Assembly: GCA_945889625.1 (NCBI GenBank) | Contig: CAMDCE010000008.1 | Coordinates: 1 to 64,000 of the forward strand | DNA from: Asaia bogorensis | GTDB taxonomy: Bacteria > Pseudomonadota > Alphaproteobacteria > Reyranellales > Reyranellaceae | Length of the DNA stretch: 64,000 nt | Direction of reading: 5' to 3' | Part shown: in pieces, positions 9,601-16,456 of the stretch | Layout: every line of letters starts with the position of its first letter | Numbering within the stretch: position 1 is the first letter of the stretch | Translations under genes and position numbers: made by a program | Notes under the pieces: generated by a model | The model's input: the letters and a program-made list of their open reading frames with translations, nothing else | What the model was told of the DNA's origin: nothing | Databases searched by the model: none

Positions 9601-10165
9601 GATACTCCTGGACGTTGGCCGGGTTCACCACAGGGATCATGGCGGCGGCGAACACCTGCTCGCTCTGGTGCGGCAGGGTCGAGGACTGGCAGCCATGGTC
9701 GTCGCCGGCGAGCGCAATCACACCGCCATGCGGCGAGCTGCCGGCGGCATTGCCGTGCTTCAGCACGTCCATCGAGCGATCGACTCCGGGGCCCTTGCCG
9801 TACCAGATCGAGAACACGCCATCGACCTTGGCGCCGGGGAACAGGTTGACCTGCTGGCTGCCCCACACCGAGGTGGCGGCGAGGTCCTCGTTGAGACCGG
9901 GCTGGAAGTGGATGTTGTTTTCCCTGAGGTAGCGCTTCGCTCCCCACAGCGCGTTGTCATACATGCCGAGCGGCGAGCCGCGGTAGCCGGAGATGAAGCC
10001 GCCGGTGTTGAGGCCGGCCGCCAGATCGCGCTGGCGCTGCATCATCGGCAGGCGTACCAGCGCCTGGATACCGGTGAGATAGACTCGGCCTTTGCCGAGC
10101 CGATAGCGATCCTCGAGGGCGTAGTCGCCGAAGACGAGAGGAATGGAGGTGGCTGCGGTGCTCAT
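6653..10165 (-). CDS. Indolepyruvate ferredoxin oxidoreductase, fused alpha-beta subunits
   Basis: 1170 residues from ATG at 10165 with AGGAGG ten bases upstream. It decarboxylates indolepyruvate and related aryl or branched 2-oxo acids to acyl-CoA, using thiamine diphosphate and Fe-S clusters. The first ~600 residues are the IorA-like pyrimidine/TPP domains (GFISGYRGSPLGMYDNALW; FFCSGCPHNT; IGCHGMAIW). A ferredoxin-like part follows (CEGCGDCSDKSNC ... NCNKDFSCVNGFC), then an IorB-like gamma domain (GIGGTGVITIGALIG). The single-chain architecture is usual in proteobacteria. No partner genes are adjacent. Confidence 0.95.
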   Translation of the reverse strand: MSTAATSIPLVFGDYALEDRYRLGKGRVYLTGIQALVRLPMMQRQRDLAAGLNTGGFISGYRGSPLGMYDNALWGAKRYLRENNIHFQPGLNEDLAATSVWGSQQVNLFPGAKVDGVFSIWYGKGPGVDRSMDVLKHGNAAGSSPHGGVIALAGDDHGCQSSTLPHQSEQVFAAAMIPVVNPANVQEYLDFGILGFALSRFSGCWIGFKAISETVESGASVWVDPERIKIILPTDFQLPPGGLGIRNPDPPLEAEKRLHGPKMEAVKAFVRVNGFDKTVIDPPRARIGIMTTGKAYLDTRQALEDLGISDERARSLGIRLYKVGMTWPLEPEGAKRFASGLEEVIVVEEKRSNLEDQLVRLLYNLPASQRPLVIGKTDETGRIILPSEGELSPTGVAMVIAGRLMKHGGESPELQQRLARLEAKEKLLNAPPPKVARTPFFCSGCPHNTSTKVPEGSRAMAGIGCHGMAIWMPERRTSLISHMGGEGVAWIGQAPFSGDNHIFQNLGDGTYYHSGLMAIRQSAAAGVNITYKILYNDAVAMTGGQPHDGPLSVPEITRQVEAEGARKVIVVTDEPDKYPMNAGFAHGVTIRHRDELDAVQRELREIPGLTVLVYDQTCAAEKRRRRKRGTFPDPAKRVFINDAVCEGCGDCSDKSNCVSVKPLETELGRKRQIDQSNCNKDFSCVNGFCPSFVSVHGGAVRKAKRPQLKVVQDDPFASLPIPTMRPLSEAYGILVTGIGGTGVITIGALIGMAAHLEGKGCTVLDFTGLAQKNGAVMSHVRLAPNPEDLHAVRIAAGGANLVLGCDMVVAASPAALSRIEQGVTKAVINGYIQPVAAFVMNGDMDLGAEAMMKSIRDAASEEATTFVDGTGLATAILGDSIATNLFMLGYAWQKGLVPLSLEALTRAIELNGVAVETSTHTFNWGRLAAHNLAAVQAAAKPTLRIEKPVARTLSEIVAKRVELLTAYQNRSYADRYRAFVDKIAAAEKDKARGRAGLAEAVAKSLCKLMAYKDEYEVARLYSDGEFLKKLGTQFEGDYKLTFHLAPPLFSERDLVTGQLKKSEYGGWMLPAFRLLASLKGLRGGKLDVFGYSEERRMERRLIDDYRATIETLLATLDANNHALAVQIAALPESMRGFGHIKEKNVKAAKEREATLLAAYANPGTQSVAAE

Positions 10166-10306
10166 CGCTCAAGGCCCTCCTGGGCGCGGCCTAAACGGGC
10201 GTTTATGGGGCGAGCATAGCCGGACGGGGCGCCTAAAGAAGGGGGGAATTTCGCATCCTTCGGGCGGCCTTTGCGTTGTACGCGCGAGCCGCCTGTGGAG
10301 GGCACA

Positions 10307-11146
10307 ATGGGTTACCCGACCATTTTGGTGCACTGCGACACCAGCAGAACGACGCCCAGCCGGCTTAAGGTCGCACTCGATCTGGCCGAGCGCTTCGAGG
10401 GCCACGTGATCGGCCTGCATGTCCGCCAGCGCTTCGAGGCGCCGATGTTCAGCGACGCCATCGTGGCGATGGACAGTCTCTACAAGAGCTACGAGCAGGC
10501 GGTGAAGGCCGACGAGGCTGCGGCCTTGGCGCTGTTCAAGAGTTCCACGGCCGGCACGCGCACGTCGAGCGCATGGCGGGTGATCGACGGTTACACCGAG
10601 GAGGAACTCGCCGCCGAGGCGCGCTACGCTGACCTGGTGGTCGTGGGCCAGCATGATCCGGAATCCGAGCCAAGGGCAACGCCGGCCGACCTGGTCGAAA
10701 AACTTGCGCTCAAGAGCGAACGGCCGCTGCTGGTGGTGCCGCACATCGGTGCGGCCAAGTCCCCCGGCAAGACGGTGATGCTGTGCTGGAACGGCGGCCG
10801 CGAAGCCGCGCGCGCCGCGACCGGGGCATTGCCGATCCTGATAAGGGCCAGTTCCGTGATCGTGCTGATCGTCGATCCCAAGTCGGCTGCCAAGCCGCAA
10901 TGCGGCGAGCCGGGCGCCGATGTTGCCCAGTGGCTCAGCCGGCACGGCGCCAAGGTCACGGTTCAGCGCGACAGCGCGGCCGAGTCAGACGTCGGCAACG
11001 TTATCCTGTCGCGCGCCGCCGATCACGACGTCGATCTCATCGTAATGGGTGTCTACGGACACTCGCGCATGCGCGAAATGGTGCTGGGTGGCGCCAGCCG
11101 CACCTTGCTGCACAGCATGACCGTGCCGCTCCTGATCGCGCATTAG
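10307..11146 (+). CDS. Tandem universal stress protein (two UspA domains)
   Basis: 279 residues from ATG at 10307, with GGAGGG six bases upstream; a longer reading from 10271 lacks a ribosome site. Two UspA folds are present, about 1-145 and 150-279. The second keeps the ATP-binding pattern G-x2-G-x9-G-S/T as MGVYGHSRMREMVLGGASRT. The first lacks it: the corresponding stretch reads VVVGQHDPESEP. Such proteins are cytoplasmic stress-response factors. It is divergent from the IorAB gene. Confidence 0.92.
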   Translation: MGYPTILVHCDTSRTTPSRLKVALDLAERFEGHVIGLHVRQRFEAPMFSDAIVAMDSLYKSYEQAVKADEAAALALFKSSTAGTRTSSAWRVIDGYTEEELAAEARYADLVVVGQHDPESEPRATPADLVEKLALKSERPLLVVPHIGAAKSPGKTVMLCWNGGREAARAATGALPILIRASSVIVLIVDPKSAAKPQCGEPGADVAQWLSRHGAKVTVQRDSAAESDVGNVILSRAADHDVDLIVMGVYGHSRMREMVLGGASRTLLHSMTVPLLIAH

Positions 11147-11153
11147 GGAAAGC

Positions 11154-11642
11154 CTAGTTCGTCGGCTTCTTGCCCACCTTGTAGTTGGCGATCGCCGCTT
11201 TCAGCATTCGATACTCGCTGCAGCCGAAGACGCAGAGCGAGTCGAGCCGCGCCAGGTGCTGGTCGGCTTCCTTCGGGCGATCGAGCATCAGGTAGGCTTC
11301 GCCGATATATTCGTGCGCACCGATATGCTTGGGATCGAGGGCGAGCGCCTGGTTGTAGTATTGCAGCGAGCCGTTGGGGTCGCCGGACTTGCGCGTGGCG
11401 AAGCCCATCAGATTGTAGGCGTCGGCGTTCTTGGGGTCCTTGGCGACGACCTGCTGCAGGAGCGGCAGCGACCCCCTGTAGTCCCTGGCCTCGATCATTG
11501 CCTTGGCGCGCGTGAAGTTGGGATCGACGACCTTGGCGGGCGTCGAACCGATACTGTCGCCACCGCCGCCGCCGGCAGCGTAGGCTGTCGCCGAAAGGCC
11601 GAGGGCGAGCGCCGCCAGGGTCGCGAAAAAGGTCGAGCGCAT
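11154..11642 (-). CDS. Secreted TPR-repeat protein
   Basis: 162 residues with a signal peptide (hydrophobic 6-22, cleavage near AYAAGG), a short Gly run, then three TPR-like helical pairs. The clearest are NADAYNLMGFATRKSGDPNG and KHIGAHEYIGEAYLMLDRPK. Two cysteines near the C-terminus (SLCVFGCSEY) could form a disulfide in the periplasm. The role is unknown, probably protein-protein interaction. The 3' end lies 8 bp from that of the universal stress gene, so the two converge. The cyclase gene upstream runs in the same direction, 58 bp away. Confidence 0.85.
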   Translation of the reverse strand: MRSTFFATLAALALGLSATAYAAGGGGGDSIGSTPAKVVDPNFTRAKAMIEARDYRGSLPLLQQVVAKDPKNADAYNLMGFATRKSGDPNGSLQYYNQALALDPKHIGAHEYIGEAYLMLDRPKEADQHLARLDSLCVFGCSEYRMLKAAIANYKVGKKPTN

Positions 11643-11700
11643 GGTCTACCTCCTGTTTGCGGGGATTCTTACGCGCCTACCCCTTTGCGCAACGAAATTA

Positions 11701-13371
11701 TTATGACAATGCCGTGAGTTCGGTGGCCCGCTTGATCGCACGCACCGCCAGACGTCCTTGCCGGCCGCGGATTTCGACCTCATGACGCTCGGCGGTCGAC
11801 AGATCGATGCCCGCCTGGTCGAGAAGCTCCTGCGACACGACCAGTTCGACGGCAAATTCCTTGGTCAAGGTTTCGAGCCGGCTCGCCGTATTGACGGTGT
11901 CGCCGATCGCGGTGAGCTGGGTGGCGCGCTCATAGCCCATCTCGCCCACGATCGACGGTCCGGCATGCAGGCCGATGCCGATGCGCAGAGGCTGGTCGAG
12001 ATCGCCCGATAGCGCCTCGTTGAGATCGTCGAGGGCGTGCGCCATGCGTCGCGCCGCATCGAGCGCCTGGCGGCAGGCAACTTGCGGTGCGCTATCGAGA
12101 CCGAAGATCGCCATCACGCCGTCGCCGATGAATTTGTCGAGCCGGCCGCCGGCGGCTTCGACGGCATGACCGGTGGCGCGGAAATAACGGTTGAGCAGGA
12201 ACACCACGTCGTAGGGCAGCTTGCCTTCCGAGATCGAGGTGAAGCCGCGGATGTCGGCGAACAGGATCGCGATATAGCGCTCGCCGCCGTGCGCCTGCGG
12301 CTGGCGGCGATAGGCCTCGACGGGGCCGGCCGAGGCCGGCAGTAGCGGCGTGATGCGATAGCGTCCCGGCGGCGGCCGCAGCTGGCAGGCAAGTCGCACA
12401 CTGGGCGGCGCGCCTACTCTCGCCAGCACCTTCTGTTCTTCCGGCGACGCCGCGGGCAGCAGGCCGCGATCGGGGCCGCCGACACGCACGCGGCAGGTCG
12501 AGCAACGGCCACGGCCGCCGCATACCGAGGCGTGCGGGATGCCGCCCAGCCGGCTCATCTCGAGCACGGTGAGGCCGGTCGGCAATGACACCGTCTTGAG
12601 ATCGCCGTAGGCGAGATGGACGACGCCGGCGCGCCGTTCCCACAGGTCGCGCACTGGCCGTGCCGCGAAGCAAGCCGCCAACAGAAGCCCCGCGGTGGCC
12701 ATCAAGCTGTCGGCGATCATGTAGAGAGTGGCCGCACCTTCCGCGCCCGGCGCGCCGGCACGTTCGAAGACTTCCTTCAGGAAGCCGGGTTGCTGTGCCA
12801 GCTCGGCAAAGTCGCGCAGCGCGATGGCGGCGCCGCCAAGGCCGGCCGCCGGGACCAGCAACGCCACGGCATAGAGCGCCGGCAGCCACCTCCGATACCA
12901 AGGCCTGAGGCGCCAGGCGAAGTGCAAGCCGATGCAGGCGTGGATCCACACCACGAACACCAGGCCGAACTGGCGGGCGACGCCGACCCAGGTTCCCGAC
13001 ACCAGGGAACCCAATACCCAAGGGTAGCCGCTATGCACGTCGTACAGCTCGTGGGCCAGGCGTGTGCCCACGACATGAAGCGCGCCAAGCGGGATGATGA
13101 GCGCACCCAAGCCCAACTGCGTCCATTCCCAGGGCGAGAGCCTGAGCGCTCGCCGACGGAAGACCGACCACATCGCCAGCGCGAAATGCACGGCAAGCGC
13201 GCCGTAGAGCGCGGTCTGGCCCAGCGGATTCTGCCAGATGAAGACGAACCAGGCGCGGCCCATTTCGACGACGCGCAGCGAGATCAGGCCAAGCGCATGA
13301 TTGAGCAGATGAGTGACGACGTAGACGAGAAGGACGTAGGCCGACCAGAGGCGAATACGTCCGACGGTCAT
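11701..13371 (-). CDS. Membrane-anchored [2Fe-2S] ferredoxin-adenylate cyclase fusion
   Basis: 556 residues. Residues 1-245 form about six membrane helices with paired histidines (THLLNHALG, WIHACIGLH), resembling succinate-dehydrogenase cytochrome-b anchors. Residues about 255-345 are a plant-type ferredoxin with C-x5-C-x2-C (CGGRGRCSTC) and a distal LACQL cysteine. Residues about 365-556 are a class III cyclase: FADIRGFTSISE and KFIGDGVMAIFG supply the metal Asp and adenine-specific Lys, and DTVNTASRLE supplies the transition-state Arg. All key catalytic residues are present, so it should make cAMP. A redox input through haem or Fe-S is inferred. It follows the arsC-like gene by 4 bp. Confidence 0.92.
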   Translation of the reverse strand: MTVGRIRLWSAYVLLVYVVTHLLNHALGLISLRVVEMGRAWFVFIWQNPLGQTALYGALAVHFALAMWSVFRRRALRLSPWEWTQLGLGALIIPLGALHVVGTRLAHELYDVHSGYPWVLGSLVSGTWVGVARQFGLVFVVWIHACIGLHFAWRLRPWYRRWLPALYAVALLVPAAGLGGAAIALRDFAELAQQPGFLKEVFERAGAPGAEGAATLYMIADSLMATAGLLLAACFAARPVRDLWERRAGVVHLAYGDLKTVSLPTGLTVLEMSRLGGIPHASVCGGRGRCSTCRVRVGGPDRGLLPAASPEEQKVLARVGAPPSVRLACQLRPPPGRYRITPLLPASAGPVEAYRRQPQAHGGERYIAILFADIRGFTSISEGKLPYDVVFLLNRYFRATGHAVEAAGGRLDKFIGDGVMAIFGLDSAPQVACRQALDAARRMAHALDDLNEALSGDLDQPLRIGIGLHAGPSIVGEMGYERATQLTAIGDTVNTASRLETLTKEFAVELVVSQELLDQAGIDLSTAERHEVEIRGRQGRLAVRAIKRATELTALS

Positions 13372-13375
13372 GGCG

Positions 13376-13726
13376 CTATTTCAGGAGCGGCAACACCGCT
13401 TCGGCCGGCCGGCCGATCGCGGCGCGCGAGCCCGCGACGACGACGGGCCGCTGCAGCAGGATCGGGTGGGCAGCGATCGCCTTGGCGACCTCGGCCTTGT
13501 TGAGGTCGGCCTTCTTCTTCTTGAGCGCCTTGAACTCCGGCTCGCCGTCGCGGATCAACTCGTGCGGATCGCCGCCCAGAAGATCGATCAGTTTCTCCAC
13601 CTCGGTTCTGCTGGGTGGCGCCTTGAGATATTCGCGGATCACGGGCGCAACGCCCTTCTTGTGCAGAAGCTCGAGCGTCTGCCGGGATTTGCCACAGCGC
13701 GGGTTGTGCCAGATCGTGACCGTCAT
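13376..13726 (-). CDS. arsC: ArsC-like arsenate reductase / Spx-family thioredoxin-fold protein
   Basis: 116 residues. NPRCGKSRQTLELL at residues 8-21 carries the active-site Cys (residue 11) with the CGKS pattern of glutaredoxin-dependent ArsC. RPVVVAGSRAAIGRPAE is the conserved C-terminal substrate motif, but the arginine set is not fully clear. Many proteins of this length without ars neighbours (YffB/YfgD-like) are not proven arsenate reductases, and no other ars gene is nearby. It is inside a tight operon with recX upstream and the cyclase downstream. Confidence 0.85.
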   Translation of the reverse strand: MTVTIWHNPRCGKSRQTLELLHKKGVAPVIREYLKAPPSRTEVEKLIDLLGGDPHELIRDGEPEFKALKKKKADLNKAEVAKAIAAHPILLQRPVVVAGSRAAIGRPAEAVLPLLK

Positions 13727-13747
13727 GCGCCAAGCATGGCCGTGCCG

Positions 13748-14308
13748 TCAGGCGTCGTCCAGTGAATCGGGGTCGACGGCATCGATCACTTTCCTGGCAA
13801 GCTGATACTCGAAGCCGCCGCGCGCCATGGCGGCAAGGTCCTTCGTGCGGTGATCCTTGCGGTCCTTCAGGCGAAAGGGCCCGATCCGCCGGCGACGGGC
13901 GAGCGCCACGGCGGCCTTCCATTCGCGTTGGGCCGGGCTGGTGTCGAGCTCGAGGTCGAGCCCGTCCATCGCCTTGTCGAGCGTGTCGCCGTCGACGCCC
14001 GCCATCTTAAGCTTCTGGCGCGTAAGACGGCTCGAGGTGCCGCGCCGGTGCAGCGACCGCGCCTTGGTCTGGGCGAAGGCCTTGTCGTCGATCACGCCTG
14101 ACTCGACGAACTTGGCGACGATGGCGTCGATCGCTTGCCGCACATTCTCCATGACCGGCGCCTCGAGCATCTTGGCCTTGGCGACCCTGCGGTTCAGAAC
14201 GCGGCGCAGTCCTTCGGCCGTGCTGGGATAGCGCTCGAGATAGAACGCAGCGGCGTTCTGCAGATATTTCGCCGTGATCGGACGTGCGACCCGTTTCAAG
14301 TCTTTCAA
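13748..14308 (-). CDS. recX: RecX-family regulatory protein
   Basis: 186 residues of helical, basic sequence with RecX three-helix repeats: YLQNAAAFYLERYPSTAEG, then SGVIDDKAFAQTKARSLHRR with RLTRQKLKMAGVD, and a C-terminal repeat with RRRRIGPF. RecX proteins cap RecA filaments and limit recombination. recA itself is not in the window. It starts 10 bp after the HAD gene and precedes the arsC-like gene by 21 bp, so the four genes HAD - recX - arsC - cyclase look like one operon. Confidence 0.85.
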   Translation of the reverse strand: MKDLKRVARPITAKYLQNAAAFYLERYPSTAEGLRRVLNRRVAKAKMLEAPVMENVRQAIDAIVAKFVESGVIDDKAFAQTKARSLHRRGTSSRLTRQKLKMAGVDGDTLDKAMDGLDLELDTSPAQREWKAAVALARRRRIGPFRLKDRKDHRTKDLAAMARGGFEYQLARKVIDAVDPDSLDDA

Positions 14309-14318
14309 CCTCGCCCGT

Positions 14319-14984
14319 TCATCCTTTGAGGGGAATGCCGACCATGGTCTCGAGCTCGGCGATGGCGAGGTCGGGATCGCCGACCTTGATGGTGCGCATG
14401 CCCATGGCGCGCGCCGGCTTCAGGTTGATGCCGAGATCGTCGAGATAGACGCAGCGCTCGGGCGGCACGCCGAGCAGATCGCAGGTATGCCGGTAGATCC
14501 GCGGGTCGGGCTTGCGCCAGCCGAGCTTGCTCGATTCCACCACATGCTCGAACAGCGTCATGATCTCGGCGACGGCCCTCGCCTTGTCGGGGCTGCGCGA
14601 CATGCCGGGCCCATCGCCTGCCTTCATGTTGTTGGTGATGCAGGCGGTCCGGAAGGCCGCCTTGCAGCGGCGCAGCGCTTCGACCATCTGCGGCCGAATG
14701 TCGCCGCTCAGCGACTGCAGGATACGCCAGCCGTCGAGCTTCTGGCCGTGCTCGCGCGCTTCCTCCTGGAACAGAGCCACGAAGCCTTCCAGGGAAACCT
14801 CGCTTCGTTCCATTTTCGCCCAGGCATTGGTGTCGGGATTGCGTGCATTGAGCCTGCGGATGAAATCTTCGGGAAGGCCGGCTTCGCGTTCGTAGTTTCT
14901 GAAGGCCTCGAAGGGGCTGGTCAAAATGACCCCGCCGAAGTCCCAGAGGACGGCGAGCGGGGAGTTTGCATGGTTCGTATTCAT
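14319..14984 (-). CDS. HAD-superfamily hydrolase
   Basis: 221 residues from ATG at 14984; the frame is open further upstream but overlaps the divergent promoter region. The first HAD motif is LWDFGGVILTS (residues 12-22), with Gly in place of the second Asp (DFGG). Motif II is ITNN, the lysine is in LGWRKPDPRIY, and motif IV is YLDDLGINL. DFGG HADs resemble epoxide-hydrolase N-terminal-like and YihX-type phosphatases. The substrate is unknown. Confidence 0.85.
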   Translation of the reverse strand: MNTNHANSPLAVLWDFGGVILTSPFEAFRNYEREAGLPEDFIRRLNARNPDTNAWAKMERSEVSLEGFVALFQEEAREHGQKLDGWRILQSLSGDIRPQMVEALRRCKAAFRTACITNNMKAGDGPGMSRSPDKARAVAEIMTLFEHVVESSKLGWRKPDPRIYRHTCDLLGVPPERCVYLDDLGINLKPARAMGMRTIKVGDPDLAIAELETMVGIPLKG

Positions 14985-15101
14985 GGTCCTGCGACGGAGT
15001 TTACCTTGTTGCTGCCTCACTCGGGCCCTATCTGACGCCCTCCATAGGCGACGGTTTATGCATTGACTACCGTCTGCCTTCACTCCGATCGGGAATTGGA
15101 A

Positions 15102-15752
15102 ATGAACGAAGCAGCGGTAATGCCGCGCGGCGACGCCGTGGCGCAGGTAGGCGAAATGGTCGTAAGCGACGGACGCAATCGGAGAGCGGCGGAGACGCGA
15201 CGCAAGATCATCCAGGCCGCCAAGGCGATGATTTCCGAGACCAGCGCAGCGCCAACGGTGGTGGCGGTGGCCAAGCGGGCCGATGTCTCCGTCCGGTCGG
15301 TTTTCCAGCATTTCGGCGATGTTGAGTCACTTTTCGTAACTGTTGTGGACAGCATCCGGGAAGATCTGGTGATTCCGGCGCGGACCCCGAGCGACCGGCC
15401 CCTGTCTGGGCGCGTCCATTCGGTCGTCCAGCATCTCGGCCAGCTGTTCGACAAGATCGTGCCGCTGCGGGTCGCCGCCGGCCAGTTCGTCGACAACCCC
15501 GCCCTGATCGAGCGTGGACTGGCTTCGCGGCTGGAGTTGCGCCAAGCCACGCATCAGGTTTTTGCCCCGGAATTCGCCGCTTTGAGCGAAGAGGCCCAGC
15601 AGGAGCTGGCCGATGCCATCGGCGCAGCATTGTCGATCGATGCCTGGATCGTTCTGCGCCGGCGCGACAGGCTGAGCTTTGAGCGGGCGGCAGCGGTGTG
15701 GCGCCTGACCCTGAGCGCGCTTCTGGCCCAGGCGCTGCGGGCGACGGAGTAG
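15102..15752 (+). CDS. TetR/AcrR-family transcriptional regulator
   Basis: 216 residues from ATG at 15102; an in-frame ATG at 15063 would add 13. The N-terminal helix-turn-helix is ETRRKIIQAAKAMISE followed by TVVAVAKRADVSVRSVFQHF, the TetR DNA-recognition helix. The ligand-binding C-terminal domain (about 85-216) is helical and not recognisable to a subgroup. The likely targets are the divergent HAD operon or the SxtJ-carbamoyltransferase cassette that begins 82 bp downstream; neither is proven. Confidence 0.88.
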   Translation: MNEAAVMPRGDAVAQVGEMVVSDGRNRRAAETRRKIIQAAKAMISETSAAPTVVAVAKRADVSVRSVFQHFGDVESLFVTVVDSIREDLVIPARTPSDRPLSGRVHSVVQHLGQLFDKIVPLRVAAGQFVDNPALIERGLASRLELRQATHQVFAPEFAALSEEAQQELADAIGAALSIDAWIVLRRRDRLSFERAAAVWRLTLSALLAQALRATE

Positions 15753-15834
15753 ATTTCCGGGCAGTCGCCAATTGACTTGGCGTTTGGGATCGTTGAGTTA
15801 AAGGCCCCCAACCAGCCTCCCAACCGCTTAGCAA

Positions 15835-16266
15835 ATGGCGCCCAGCCAGCTTCACGAAGATTTTTCGCGCGAGGAACACGTCAAGGCCGGTACCGATCGC
15901 GGTTTCGGCTTCGTGTTTGCTGGATTCTTCGCGATCCTCGCGGCGCTCTCGCTATGGCGGGGCGGCACGACCTGGCACTGGACCCTGCCGATTGCGGCGG
16001 CGTTTTTGGCCGCGGCGCTTGTCTTTCCGCGGCTTCTCAGCCCCCTCAACCGGCTGTGGCTGAAGTTCGGGCTGCTGCTCTATAAGGTCATGAACCCGCT
16101 TGTGCTCGGCCTGCTGTTTTTTGTCACCATCATGCCGATCGGTCTTGTCATGCGCGCTTTCGGCAAGGACTTCCTGCGACTGCGGTTGGATCGGAGCGCC
16201 AAGAGCTACTGGATCGACCGCACGCCGCCCGGCCCGCCGCCGCAATCGATGCGCAACCAGTTCTGA
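15835..16266 (+). CDS. SxtJ-family membrane protein
   Basis: 143 residues with hydrophobic helices near 26-42, 48-66, 74-88 and 90-107. The KVMNPLVLGLLFFVTIMPIG core and KDFLRLRLD...SYWIDR tail are typical of the SxtJ family, named from the saxitoxin cluster. Function unknown; it is consistently coupled to a small DUF5989 peptide and a NodU/CmcH carbamoyltransferase, as here. The next gene starts 19 bp after its stop. Confidence 0.85.
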   Translation: MAPSQLHEDFSREEHVKAGTDRGFGFVFAGFFAILAALSLWRGGTTWHWTLPIAAAFLAAALVFPRLLSPLNRLWLKFGLLLYKVMNPLVLGLLFFVTIMPIGLVMRAFGKDFLRLRLDRSAKSYWIDRTPPGPPPQSMRNQF

Positions 16267-16285
16267 AGTCGAAAGGACCTAAGTC

Positions 16286-16438
16286 ATGGGCTCTATCATC
16301 GTCGAACTCTGGGCCTTCATGAGAGCGCGCAAGAAGTTCTGGCTGCTGCCGATCCTGGTCATGATGGTGATCTTCGGCGGCCTGATCGTGCTGACCAAAG
16401 GCTCCGCCATCGCGCCGTTCATCTACACGCTGTTCTAG
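16286..16438 (+). CDS. DUF5989 / SxtK-like 50-residue membrane peptide
   Basis: A short gene of 51 codons from ATG at 16286, with AAAGGA upstream. The peptide opens MGSIIVELWAFMRARKKFWL and continues into one membrane helix (LLPILVMMVIFGGLIVLT), ending FIYTLF. The pattern (ELW.F...RKK.WL.P......GG) and position between SxtJ and the carbamoyltransferase identify it as the small third member of the cassette. The role is unknown, possibly a membrane tether for the enzyme. Confidence 0.85.
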   Translation: MGSIIVELWAFMRARKKFWLLPILVMMVIFGGLIVLTKGSAIAPFIYTLF

Positions 16439-16456
16439 GCGAGGCGGGCGCAGTCC

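Noticed and set aside
13376..13726. Arsenic resistance operon
   Set aside because: Only the arsC-like gene is present; neighbours are recX, HAD and a cyclase, with no arsB, arsR or arsH.
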